From Atrichornis clamosus (taxonomy: Eukaryota > Chordata > Aves > Passeriformes > Menuridae), in assembly GCA_013400975.1 (NCBI GenBank), contig WBMZ01010266.1, forward strand, positions 62,001 to 126,000: DNA of 64,000 nucleotides. The letters run 5' to 3'. The notes under the pieces were generated by a model, which had not been told where the DNA came from, ran no database searches, and saw only the letters and a list, made by a program, of their open reading frames with translations. Made by a program: the position numbers and the translations under genes. Below, piece by piece: positions 39,635-51,520 of the stretch. Numbering within the stretch: the stretch's first letter is position 1; each line of letters starts with the position of its first letter.

Positions 39635-40205
39635 CTAGAATGAGACCCTATAAGTTCACCCTGCAAGTTCAAAATCATATTGTTCAAATCACAACCAAGT
39701 GTGAAGACTTAACATGACAATGTCTACTTTATGTGTAACTAATAAAAATTAAATTGGAAGAGTCCTGTATCCTGGCAGCAGCAAACTAAAATCAAGGCAA
39801 ATGTCTCTCTTTCCAGATGAGGTCTGAAAGGTGGATAAAAATCCAGCTGAAAGCTCCAATCAAAACACATTTTGTTAAATATTCCCATTTCATTCTTTTC
39901 CTTCATTTTGTTTCAGTCTATTTATTAATGCAGTTTCATTTATTTCTATTCATCTTGAAGACAAATCTTTGTCCTTCTATAGAATTACACCAAATAGAAT
40001 GTGATAAAGGGAACTTTCTTGCAATTATGATGTCGGTGCAGCCTGTCAGTGCACAGGGGATGGAAATGAGGTTGGGGACAGGGAAGGGAATTCTAATAGA
40101 CACCATGATACATACAATGAACGCAGCGATATCCTGTGAGAGAAAGACTTGTCAAGCTAATCAGATCTTCTATAGCTAGGTAAAGGCAGTAACGGTAGTT
40201 CTAAC

Positions 40206-40326
40206 CTTGTAAAGATGCTGCTGCTGCTCCTCTGACATCATCAGGTCATGGCTGTCCATCACGATGGATTCCATGTCAATCAGCCAATCCCAGAGCTCCT
40301 GGTATTCTGAATCAAAGTCCAAAAGG
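40206..40326 (-). CDS. AKAP6: AKAP6 exon B (spectrin-repeat helix, internal exon)
   Basis: This internal coding exon is 121 nt. Its first base completes the glycine codon split with exon A (GG/C), and 40 full codons follow, ending phase 0. It reads LLDFDSEYQELWDWLIDM, then ESIVMDSHDLMMSEE and QQQHLYK. The FDSEYQELWDWL start with paired tryptophans is the first helix of a spectrin-like repeat, and I recognise the segment as AKAP6. The acceptor is ...CCTTATCTACAG before C CTT TTG. The donor is AAG/GTTAGA, with T rather than A or G at +3. The exon joins to RYNVEM of exon C, matching the protein order known from mammals. The glutamine run is encoded by CAG codons and is only three long. Confidence 0.97.
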
Positions 40327-43300
40327 CTGTAGATAAGGAACAAAATGTATTATGCATAAATACTGTGTAGTTGTTAAAATCTTGTATTAGAATAATATAT
40401 TCTTGAAAACTCATGATGTTCCAAGTTATATTTCTAAAGAGACATTCTGTATTTATACAGTGTGGATGAAAATGAAAACTGAAATCCAATTTAAGCCAGT
40501 GCCATGACCTAAATTCAGCAGCTGATGCCAAATCCTGACAACTGTTGGCATACTGCATTTGCTTCAAAAATTTTGAAATACAAATCCCTTATAGATATTG
40601 TTTAATGTTTTTTATAGTGCTGGCTTTATATTGAGCAAATTTTGCAACAATCATCTTGATATAATTCATATGAAAATATTATTTACATCAAAAAATTACT
40701 CAATCCCTTCAACCATCCCTCTGCTGTCTATCTGCCTATCTTTGTAAATATCCTACATTTATTTTCATGGATGAGTAGCTAGCATTTCAACTTAACGCCT
40801 TAAGATAGGCTTGAGTGAATATGGTAAGCCAGTGAGAACTAAGGCCAGATACAGTATTAGACAGGTGTTCCCTACAGACATGTAAGAAACAAAGGTAAGG
40901 ACAGGAAGTCAAAACAATGAATCCTTGAATAGCCAGCAATCATTAAAATTCAAAGGAGGATCACTACGGTTTTCAACAAAATAAATCATTAGAATAAGGA
41001 GCTTAAAAGGATTAATGTGATTCTCTATTGAAAGCCTAGTGAATAAGTAAAGCATAGATTCTTCTAAAACACTGTGATACAAGACAGAAGGTACATGCTG
41101 AAAAACTGCACATTCGTCAAAAAGATACCTCTTGAAAAGGGATCTTCAAATTTGCAAAATTGGAACTAACAAAAGCCTTGCCAGTAGTATCAAACAACTC
41201 CCATACTGATCAAAGAATAGTACATGTTCCACTAAAGCTAATTTCCCCAATTATTAAGAAGTTTTTTAGCAACGCCATTAAAATAGCAGTGTTTCAACAG
41301 AGAAACAATAAACTAAATGTGTTTTTGATGTTATTAGTAGTATTGCAGTTTTATTTGTTATTAACTAGAGTACCATGTACGTAGTAATTTTGAAAGCTTA
41401 TAGATAAAGTTGTGACAAGTAGAATTGTCTTTCTTCAAGAAAGCAGGCAAAGTAGAAGAAAGCATTTGCCTTCTGTGGTATTATTTTCAATGAATTGACA
41501 CCAAAGGAAGTATTGTAAAATGCTCAAGCACTGATTCCTGCTTCTGAAGTAACCCTCTAATTTAATGCACTGTACTTAGTATACTTTTACTCAATAATTT
41601 ATGAAGGGCACTTATAACTGCTTGCTGCCCTGAGAAGGTAAGCAGCGTTACCATAAAGAAAGAAGAGCAAGCATAAAAATTACTATTATTGAAATATAAT
41701 AGCTTCATTTGGAGTTCAGGGCTTTTCTCCTGTTTCAGGAGATATTTGACTCAGACATCATTTGGAAACTAAAAGAAAACTAAACTCCATTTTGAATGGT
41801 ATATTTGGCAGTGATATTGAATCTTTATCCCTTCCTCAGAAAGCAGTATAACCATTCTGTATCTTCAGTACATACTGCTCCTTTTCTTCCCTTCCATCTT
41901 ATCCAAATATAATTCAAAGCCATAAAACTGACAGGCAGTTATTAAAACATATGTTTTATGACATAAAATGCTAGATTTCATAACCTGTAAGTCGGTACAG
42001 ATCAAGTTGGACTTGGATGGCTTGTACCAGTGAAAAACATGAATTAAGATATGAAGATGATGTGAAACAAAACCTACATCCAGCATTCATGAACTGCTGC
42101 TGCCAAAACGGGATGGGATGCCTTTGGAAAAAGCACTAGGAAGTAGACTAGGATTTTTCCATAATAGGCAGAAGATGTGTTGAATCCAAATATCTGCTTT
42201 GTGTCTAAAGATCCGCATCTTACTTACAGTTCAAATTGGTCAATTTATTGGTGTAATGGAATGAACCAAGTCTTTAAAGAAACAGAAAAGCACTTTTCTT
42301 TGACCTTTATAAAACACAGATAAGCACTAGAATACAGCTGAACATTTTGATTTCAAACTAATGTTCTAAACAGGAACTTAACCCAAAACGATGAGTGAGC
42401 GAAACAGAATTCACTGGAAAAAGACCAGGAAGGTATAAAAGATGCAACTGCAGATTTTTTTTTCTCCTATCGTTTACATACTGTGCTTATTTTCTCTCTC
42501 TTTTCTTTTTTTTTTCTTTCCTGATATAAAATAAAGTCATCTGGGAGTACTTTTAAACAAATTGTCCATGGCAGTTATTTCCCTGAGCCTGAAGATAGTG
42601 AAGTCAGTTTACAAAGCATCATCAATATTTCTTTAATATGACTGCTATATTTTTAATGGGTTTAGAATATTTTTAAAAGCAGCTTTGTTTTTAAAATGAA
42701 TGCCTTGCATCTAAATGGATTAATTTAATTATCACTATTAAATTACTATTTGGAAGAGGATGCAAGTTACTAAGCCACTAAAAAGATATTCAGAAAAATC
42801 CAGAAATTGTAGGACCAGAGAGAGGTTAAGATTAAAATGTACCTGTCAGTATTTCTCTGATATATTTAATATTTCTTTTTTATTCAGAATCTACTTCTCC
42901 TGAGCTTAGCAGATCTTTCTTTCATATTGCCACAGGCAGAACCAGGGAAAGCATGACTTCTGAAATACTGATGTGTGTTACAGATGCAAGAACCATAGAA
43001 AAGATCTAATTTTGTTTGATTATATGAATCCACTAATCGCTAAAAAATGAATAAATTAGGTCATCTGTTTCTTGAAAAAAAAATCCTCCATTAAAAGTAC
43101 CCAAACATTGCCAACAAAAATGTTATAATATTAGTTAAAGGGTAGGTAAATACAGTTTCCTTGATGTAGGTTTGTTGGCTAATAAGCTAAAACTATTAGC
43201 TATGTAATAACTAAAATGACATTAAGTATATTTTGTCTTGGTAAATAGGGAATCAGATATGCAGACTTGCATGTCTAATCCCTTGAACCCTAAACATATT

Positions 43301-44138
43301 TCTTAAAATATGGACACCAATTTATTATTTTGAATGAAAATTCATGAGCACCTTTCTCATGAGAAAACCAGTTCATCTGTGGCATTAATAAATAAAAAGG
43401 AATGTGAAGCTATTTCCATCAGCCTTTTCCCCCATGTTTAACACACACTTCCAGTTTGTAGTATTTCTTTGATGGCATAACTTACACAGCATTTAGAAGT
43501 ACTGTAAACACACTGGTACACCTAACAAAAAATTCAGCCAGACTAAAATTTCCTTCAAGTTTCTGGGTCATAATTTTTTGGAACTCTTTTCACGTGTTTT
43601 TATTAGGAAGATATAGGAGAATTCAGAGTTCTGACCTTAAGAGTTTTAAAACTTCCTTTTATTCTGCACATACTTGAAGCGCTCTCTAATACATTTCCCT
43701 CAAAGGCTTTATCCATGAAGGCCCAATACTTGTTGATGATGGGATCTTAGGATCTGGCTTTCATATTGTGCAATGGTGCTGTAAATAGTTGTATCCATAT
43801 CTCCCTATAGGACATGTACAAACTCCTTCCCAGTTTTGAGCGGATGCAATATTTCCAGCCAGATTTGTGACAACATTTTGCACCTGCTCTCAACTACTCT
43901 TGGGTACCTCTTACTGCCTGGCTAGCTGGTGTTCTCCTGCAATGGATACTCATTCTTTTCTCTTCCTTGTCACTTTAGGCATTTTCATGCAAATACACAT
44001 AAACCCACTGTACCACTTTTAACAAGATCACTGCTTTGCAGGAAATCTGTTCTTTACACATCCACTGCTGTCACCCTACTCTGCAAATACCTATCTCAGT
44101 TTAGCCATTTCCTACACAAAGACACCTCCCAAATCTCA

Positions 44139-44166
44139 TACACACACACTTACACATACACACATG
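44139..44166. repeat. (CA)n microsatellite, imperfect
   Basis: TACACACACACTTACACATACACACATG, an imperfect CA tract. Confidence 0.85.
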
Positions 44167-45975
44167 CCATATAAAAAATTGTTCAGTTACAATAACTCTT
44201 GTTCTCCCTGCGGACATTCTTCTTTCTCCTAGGTCAAGCTTCCACAACAGCTAATGGATAGATACCCTAATTTACACAAATGGCTCCTTCTCTGTAGAGA
44301 TCTCGGTCTCTAGCTAGGTCATGCTACTGTGGAGTTTCTGTCCACTGTTTTTATGCAGTAAGGAAATGTTGTATCAACTCTATTTTCAAATAACTGAAAG
44401 ACAATTCAATTGTGTTCAATACAGTACCTCAGACTGGCTCAACTGGAAGTTTTTTGTCTGTATTTAGTCCCTGCTAGTTTCTACAGTGGCTGAATATGTG
44501 GTATTGTACTGGTCCAATTCCAGCCCTTTGTCCCCTGAAGTCACTGTTCAGGTTCTAAGGGCTGGGATGGCCTTAAGGGCCCAGAAAGGTGACAACAGCA
44601 CAGAAAAGGTAGAGAACACTAGCAGATGACCATTTCCAGTTCTAAGCATGTAATTACAGCTGAAAATAAGTGCATTTAAGAAACTATTTTCTCATCACAT
44701 ATGGTATCTAGAGTTACAAACTGGATTTCTCTGTGAAGCTTAAAGCTTTTTATCCCCTACCCTCAGGAAAATCAAATGTCTGTACGTCTGTTGATGTGTT
44801 ACTGTCTTATATGCCCCTCAATATTCCAACCTTAAGTCCTGCTTACATTCAGTGGTGGTTGCAAAATTAGAAGCTGGTTTTGAACATGTAGCCCTCGTTG
44901 CACATTTATATACATATACACACCAATCCTGAACAAATTATTTTTATGGTTGGCACTAGCTGCACTGGCATGTTTGAGAATCTGACAGATTTCTGCATTT
45001 GTAATCAAGATCTCAGTAATCCTACATAATTAGCCACATCAACTTTTCTAAAACAGTCATCTTTCCGTATAATAAGAGGGGATGTTTGTGAGGCTCATTT
45101 ACCTTTACAGTTGGTAATTTAATAAAACTGTTTCAAAGACCTGAACATTGAGTTAACAATTGGAAAGGGAAGTTCCAGAGATAAAGAACTCAGGAACACC
45201 TTTGTCAATAACTTCCCTTGCATGGGAAACTGCAGGCAAAAGTCCTACTGTATTTGCCAGTTACCAGGAAACTTCTATCAGGATGAGGGCATACCCAAAC
45301 AATGAGCATTACTTAGCTCCTTTGAACTGCTTTTGACCCACACTATTATGATCTCACAGGCATATTTGTTGTGTTCATTTTGGGGTACTAGCAGTTGGAA
45401 GATGGTTTCCAAAAGACCTGAAAGAAAAGGTCTTAATCCAGAATTACAAGTTTTCTTGATTGTGAAAAAGGAAGGGCAGCAAGAATTTGTTTTAGCATAG
45501 TTCAAAGATTAATTTGTCAAAGATTCTTTGTTCAAAATATTAAGAAAGAATGCTTTTGCATGTACACTTACATATATAATATATGTTTGTGTATGAGTAT
45601 TTACATTAACTTAAAAAAAGCCAAAACAAAACAGTTTTTTAAAAGGGGAAACAGTTCAAATTAATGATGTTTTGAAGTACAAAATCAGCATGTTTGAATT
45701 GTAAGTGAAGAGCTTCATATTCATATTTCCTAGTGACCAGGAGAACAATGATTACAGAGGTCTTGCAGAGGTACTACTACACTGTAAAGATTCTTCCTTG
45801 GAAGATATTAAGAAATCAAATGTTATGAAGCCATTGGAGAAGAAAAGGCTAAAGAGAAAGGACACATTACATTTTATTAAATCCAGATAACAGATTGCTA
45901 GTAGATAATATTAGGTAGTCCTATGAAGAAACCATAATTTGGATAAATTAACCAGAAACTATTATTTTTGCACTC

Positions 45976-46012
45976 TTTTTTTTTTTTTTTTTTAAGAGAG
46001 AGATAGAGAGAG
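45976..46012. repeat. Poly(T) followed by (GA)n
   Basis: About 18 consecutive T's (45976-45993), then AAGAGAGAGATAGAGAGAG. In the AKAP6 transcript this reads as a CU-repeat followed by a poly(A) run, about 130-165 nt downstream of the exon A donor. Confidence 0.9.
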
Positions 46013-46140
46013 TTTTCCCCTGCCTCTTGGCCTAGGAAGAAAAATCCTGGTTAACTAGTAGTAAGAAAAAGTATATCATGTAAAAAAAACCCCAAAAACA
46101 GATCAGTGAGAATAAAACAACAAAAAGAATAGTTCCCTAC

Positions 46141-46289
46141 CCATTACTTCCCACTGTGTGAACTTTTGACATATCAGCAAACTCTTCCTTTCGCTTGCTA
46201 CTACTGTTGTACTGCTCACTGTACAGTTTTAAGGACATCTGTTCAACAGCATCTCTTTGTGCCTCCAGATAGCATAGCTGAACCTCAGC
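46141..46289 (-). CDS. AKAP6: AKAP6 exon A (spectrin-like region, internal exon)
   Basis: This internal coding exon of 149 nt encodes 49 codons plus two bases of a split glycine codon (phase 0 in, phase 2 out). It reads AEVQLCYLEAQRDAVEQ, then MSLKLYSEQYNSSSKRKEE and FADMSKVHTVGSN. The first part is a charged amphipathic helix and the end is a polar linker leading to LLDFDSEYQE of exon B. I recognise it as AKAP6. The acceptor has a strong pyrimidine tract (TTTGTTTTCCTTTTTCTAG), and the donor is TGG/GTAGGG with G at +5. It is the most 5' AKAP6 exon in this window. The residues preceding A-E-V-Q must come from an exon beyond 64000 or from one I failed to see. No frame break is present. Confidence 0.97.
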
Positions 46290-49200
46290 CTAGAAAAAGG
46301 AAAACAAAGAGGGAAAAAAAACAAAACAGAACATTAAAAAAATAATTCAGAATGAATACATTTAAAACAAATACTTTTAGACTGCAACAGTTTTAACCAA
46401 ATGATTCACACCATTAATTTTATCCTTGCATGATAGTGAAAAAGGCTGAGCCATTAAGTCAGAGAGAAAGTACAGTGCAATCCCAAATGCTAGAAGTGAA
46501 CTATTTAGGTTTCTATCAGAGAATGTGTTATATATTCCATGATATGTATATCCAATCAAATGCTGCATAAAAATGTCTGGACATGAATAAAAAAGATATT
46601 AGAAACCAAGCACTGTGATAGAACAGGTAGATACATAAAATTACATTTCTTACAGGCTTCGAGATTGATACTGTTAACACACTGTCTGTAGTTCATAATT
46701 AATGAAGGCCATATTGCTATAGGGAATTTTTCTTTAAATACTAAATGTAAACAAAACCAAGAAGATTGGGATTATTCACATTCTGCTTTCCCATAAAGCA
46801 CACTGATTACTCAGCAACTTTAATTGCAAGGAAAAAGGCAGTAAGTGAGATGTGCTGTTTTCCATCACACTCTGTGCCTGTCCAGAAGAATGCTGAATAA
46901 TATTTGGCATCATAACTTATCGAATAGACACTTTATTTATTGCAGCTGTGGTGATCAGTATGCTTCTGAGGCTCAGAAAACCAGATGATACAAGGATAAA
47001 ATCTGCTGTTTGCCACACTTGCCCCTAGGAACAGTACAAAGAACAGAGCATAGAGTAAGTTCAAAAGCTCTTTGGGGCTGATATGCTATTGTTTTCTTTT
47101 AATATACTTCATTGAAAGAAAAATGCATTACAAATTCTGATAGTGCTTCAAAAACCACTACTTCTGCGTAACTACATTCTTTTATTTCCATTAGGAGTGG
47201 AATGCCTGCTTAACTGTTTGGTGCTATGGCAAGTAAATGCAAAAAGCATGGAGGAAATTTTGTATAAGGACTCTCCTGTATTTTCTGCTGTGGGAGGCAG
47301 GGAAGTGAAGAGTTTATTTGTCTGCTGACAGCACGGCAGAGTTACCAATCTATGGAACAATGGTAGTCATAAAGAGAAAGCAGTGAAAGGGCTAGAGAGA
47401 AGGGTAGTCTGCAAAATGTAGGAAAAATGCAAACAACTGAAAGGAAACAGGCACTGAAGAATGTCAGTAAAGAAAGTCTGAAGGAAGGCTGGAATGTCTT
47501 TATAAGCTAGTGGTAATAATAGTTTCTATATCTGCTTAGGCCTTGCCTTGGTGCAGTTTTTGCCAAATAATAATGTGATTTGGAAATTCTATTTCCTTTT
47601 AAAATTTCTCATTCAAACCTTTACAACTTTCTCTCTGATCTGCTTCTTAGAGTGAAATTAGCCATGTTTTTCAGTAAGTCACAATATGTTTCTGAGAAAT
47701 TTTTAAAAATCCAAACCAACAAACCAAAAAACCCAGAAAATACAGAAAATGCTAGCAATTTTCCAACAAGATAGAGGATAAAAATTCCACCTAATCCATG
47801 CAGGTCTTTTACTGTGTATTTAAATACAATTCAAGGCTTTCATACCTACCTTAAAATAGTGTGAATTAAACCACAAGAGGTTACCAATGAAGAAACATTA
47901 CCTGAATAGAAGACTAACTAGCTGGGACTGTCCAGTCAGAGCAAAATGTTAAGGTTTGAGAGAGCTATAAAAATATTCTTACAAACTATAATTAAAATTG
48001 CCATTTATATAACTTAGAAATTACTAAGGCAGTAAATAAATTGCATCACCTTCCTGTTCCCCTTCTACCCCCAATTATATATTCCTCTGAGTTGAGAAAC
48101 AGTCCACTTCCACAGTATACAGGGGTTCCTGAACAAATTTTTTTTTTTTGAAAGGTTCTTCACCAGTAAGGACTGTCTTTCAGCACAGTATTTTGTATTG
48201 TGCACGTAAGGCTATGAATTTGTTCTTTTAACTTATTCTTACCACAAAGCAGTTATCCACTCATCATTTTAATTTTTGTTATAGTTGACATACATTCAGT
48301 CTAAAGCCCTGTTGTCAGTGACCACTAAACTGCTAAACAATTAGATCTATCAATTAAAATCTGTAATTGCTTTAAGTCTAGAGAGGAAAGCTTGTGGAAA
48401 ACTTAAAGCAAAAAAATTTCACTGATTTTCAAGACAGGTTTGTAAATCAAGGTAAGTAATTCTTGCTTTTTTTCCTATGGATTTTGGGTGGGGTTCAAGT
48501 AGAGGTTTTGGGATTTTCTCAGATGTTATTGAAATTGTGTATGTAGCCTCCCTTCTCCCCTTCCACCCCAAGACTCCAAAAAGAGGGAGTTTACTTGTAA
48601 TTTAAACTCTGGAACATCACACATAAGAATTAAAACTTAGCCCTGAACTGTATGAACACATACTATTTCTCAAATAGCACAACTCTGCCATTAATTGAGA
48701 TGCTTTTCCACTCCTATTTTCCAATTCCCCTTCCCACCATTTCCTCTATATTTTAAAATAAAAAGTGGTAAAAATAAAGGCAGCAGCTTTTCAAAGGTCG
48801 CTCATTCTCTGTTCACTTGCAAAAATATTTGTAAACAGGTAAACCAACAATGAGTACAGAAAATGGGAGAAGAAAAAGAAGGCTGAAACAGAATAGTGGG
48901 GGAAAGGAAAAACAGGATGTAAAGGGTAAGTAAATATATGGAGAGGGATAAATAAGAATCCACTACTTCTTCCTTGCAGCTACAAGTCCCTCCTGTACTG
49001 AGGATCATGAACTCCATCAACATCATACTCTATGATGCCTGAATACAACCCAAATCTTGCACTTCAGAAATATGATCCCTCTATAAATCAACTATTTTTG
49101 GTTTTAAATCCAATTTCTGACTTCAATGTTAGTGAACAATTACAGCAACTCAAAATCAGAGAGTGTAGATTTTCAGATGGATCTCTCTAATTTCTTTTCT

Positions 49201-50454
49201 GTATATATTCATCTATCTCACAGTTGTACTTAAGCATTTTTTTGTCTCTATTATACTGATATCAACTGCAAATCCAAAGAGCCTTTAAAGACCTTCAGTA
49301 GGTATTGATCAGTTTAAGTCTCAAAAAACTACATTCTACAGAAGCTGAGCTAACAGGTACAAGACACAGTATAGAAAAAAGTACACAACAGAGATATGCA
49401 ATAAATCTACTGCAGTCTATTTTCAACTTAAAATCTTTAGTGGTAATGAAAGACTGGTTTTGCAGTATTTTGGGAGAATAAAGTAGCAACTTTATAATTC
49501 TTGACTTACCTTTTATATTCCATTGTGTTCATTTTCAGATTGCCCTATGTACGCTTATTTTATTACATAACACAACTTTTAAGCATCATCTCTATCACAA
49601 ACACACGTCTATGGACATGGATATCTACCAAATCCTCTATCAGGACAGGCATCATCCCAAATATAGGTAATAGAAATTGGGAGGGAGGCAATCATTCATT
49701 TACTCCTAGTACCCCATCTTAGAAGGGGAATTCACTTCCTTTTTTTCCCTAAAGGATATAGCACATCAGATTATGCGAAAAATTGAACATGGAAAAAAAT
49801 GCCAAGGAATTATACTCAGCAGTGGTTTTCCACCTCATGGTCTTCTTCTAAGTGACCATTTTTTCACTAAAGAGACAATAAAGATGCTGGTGATGGTCTT
49901 ATTACACACTTGTAGAGATTCTCTACCTACTAGGATGGAAGGAATTTAAAATATTCTGTTGTAAATTAAACTGAGATATTTCCAATAATCAAATAACAAA
50001 ATGCTCTCATTTCCCTGAGCCTGCAGGATCCAAACTCTGAACAAGACTATGAAAAAACAGTAGTCTGGGGGAAAACAGTGAAAAAAATCTAGACCAGTGC
50101 CAAGTATTCAGCTCTAGTGATTGATTAAAAATGGTAAATAATTTCAAGGCTATTGTCAGAAAGCTCATTTTCTAAAAACCAAGAACTTAGAAATAAATCG
50201 AGAGAGCCTGAGGTGCAGAATCTGTTCCTTAAGACTGGCTTTGCATGACAACATGGAATGTCCTTTACTATACAGATCACTATATAACACGAAGGGGTAA
50301 TCAGTGACAATACAAATCAATGAAAATACATTGTATTTCTTGTTAGACCTACACGTTAGAATGACCTTACTCTGAAATGGAGAAAGACAAAGCAAGGGAT
50401 AATGACTGTTACTGTGGGAGGAAGGAGATTGAAAGGTTATATTGCATACAGAGT

Positions 50455-50520
50455 GTCAAATGAGAGACTCAAAATTTACACCAATGTAAATTGGAGATAT
50501 GAAGTCAGAACTAGTGTTGT
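50455..50520. repeat. Old interspersed-repeat fragment (family uncertain)
   Basis: AAATTTACACCAATGTAAATTGGAG followed by GAAGTCAGAACTAGTG resembles the ACACCAGTGTAAATCNGGAGTAACTCC...GAAGTCAATGGAGT pattern of old reptile and bird interspersed repeats. The recognition is by memory and the copy is diverged. Confidence 0.4.
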
Positions 50521-51479
50521 TCTGCTACAAATTTTTTTTGTATACTGGAATGTACTAGAATAAATATCTGTGAATTGGTGTTGAAAAGAAAATATTTTCT
50601 GACAGTTTCCCAGGGAGCAGAAGTCTTTTGTTATGAACTATGTTACTGTAGGCAAACTATTCTGTGTTTTAGATATGGAAATTATAATACATTCTGTTGA
50701 ATTTAAATTATGAAAGTATCCTATCTTGCATTACCCTTACTCTATAGTTCTGTAGAAAAGCTATACCACTGCCACACTACACTGTACTTAGTGAGAATTA
50801 TATAAGAAATACAGACATAGTTCAGTTCCTCTGCCATTTTGTGAACTTAAGCTGAATAAAAATAGTCTCTGAAATTAAAGCACAAAATCCAGTTTCTTCC
50901 AACGAAGGAGGTGGTCAGATGGCCATATGCAGCATATAGACTTAGAACACTCACTATATGAATATTTTATAGAAGTGCAAACTCATATGCCCCATTTTAA
51001 AAGGATGTGCATCCCAGCTTGTAACTCTGTATATCTGCAATTGGTGAAATTTCTTGAGAGGTAAAATTGAGAATAATTCCTTTCCAGAATTAAATTGATC
51101 AGAGTAGCATTTATGTGCTTAAATACTCACGCATTTTTTGTTGTTTCCTGTCACAATACTGTGACTAATTCTCCACATTATAAAGTTGTGGAGAAGGCTT
51201 TATTACAGAATATAAAAAAGACCCTGGCTCAGTCACAGTAGAGCTGCTGGATAAAATTGTGTTGAGAAGTATATGGCTCAAAATATCTTCCATGAAGATG
51301 TAGATTACAGAAAGAGTTCTTCAGCAGGCAAAAGTTTGACCAAAAGCTTTATACAGACAGACTTGATCATCCATTACACCATCCCTATACCCAGCCAACA
51401 TATCTACTGATGAAAACGCTTAAGAAAGAAGCAATGCTTTCAAGGAGTTACTCCAGCATTTTAAAAGTCACTGTATAAC

Positions 51480-51520
51480 AGAATCATAGGATCATTTAAG
51501 TTGGAAATGAACCGTGGTCC
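51480..51520 (-). mobile_element. CR1-like 3' tail fragment
   Basis: CAGAATCATAGGATCATTTAAGTTGGAAATGAACC is close to the reverse complement of the avian CR1 3' end (an AGAATCATAGAATCATTTAGGTTGG pattern). The insert therefore lies in minus orientation, the same as AKAP6. Similarity fades after about 35-40 bp, so the copy is short and old, or the rest is too diverged to recognise. Confidence 0.65.

Larger units (their letters stand above)
10814..40205 (-). other. AKAP6: AKAP6 intron between exons B and C (29.4 kb)
   Basis: A 29,392 bp GT-AG intron making up almost half of the window. Both strands were read for additional coding segments and none resembling AKAP6 or any other protein was found. 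Open frames here reach 114-120 codons at most and read as low-complexity, hydrophobic chance translations. Contents worth naming are microsatellites, several motif-bearing blocks that may be conserved non-coding elements, a CTCF-like site, a short tandem repeat and an old-repeat-like fragment; all are listed separately. The remainder appears to be unremarkable AT-rich intron. Confidence 0.9.
40327..46140 (-). other. AKAP6: AKAP6 intron between exons A and B
   Basis: A 5,814 bp GT-AG intron of phase 2. It contains an AC-rich microsatellite near 44139 and a T-run plus GA tract near 45976. No other exon, RNA gene or recognisable transposon was seen. Confidence 0.9.

Noticed and set aside
39817..40179. 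120-codon open frame on the plus strand, the longest in the window
   Set aside because: It is hydrophobic and low in recognisable motifs, has no partner exon or promoter signal, and ends just short of AKAP6 exon B on the opposite strand. It reads as a chance frame.
43178..43200. Small inverted repeat GCTAATA...TATTAGC as a hairpin RNA
   Set aside because: The stem is only 7 bp with AT content, far below a microRNA or structured RNA.
49500..49515. Full-consensus donor AAAAG/GTAAGTC on the minus strand at 49510/49509
   Set aside because: The sequence upstream has stops in the frames examined and no AKAP6-like residues, and no good acceptor was seen at a suitable distance. It is probably a pseudo splice site.
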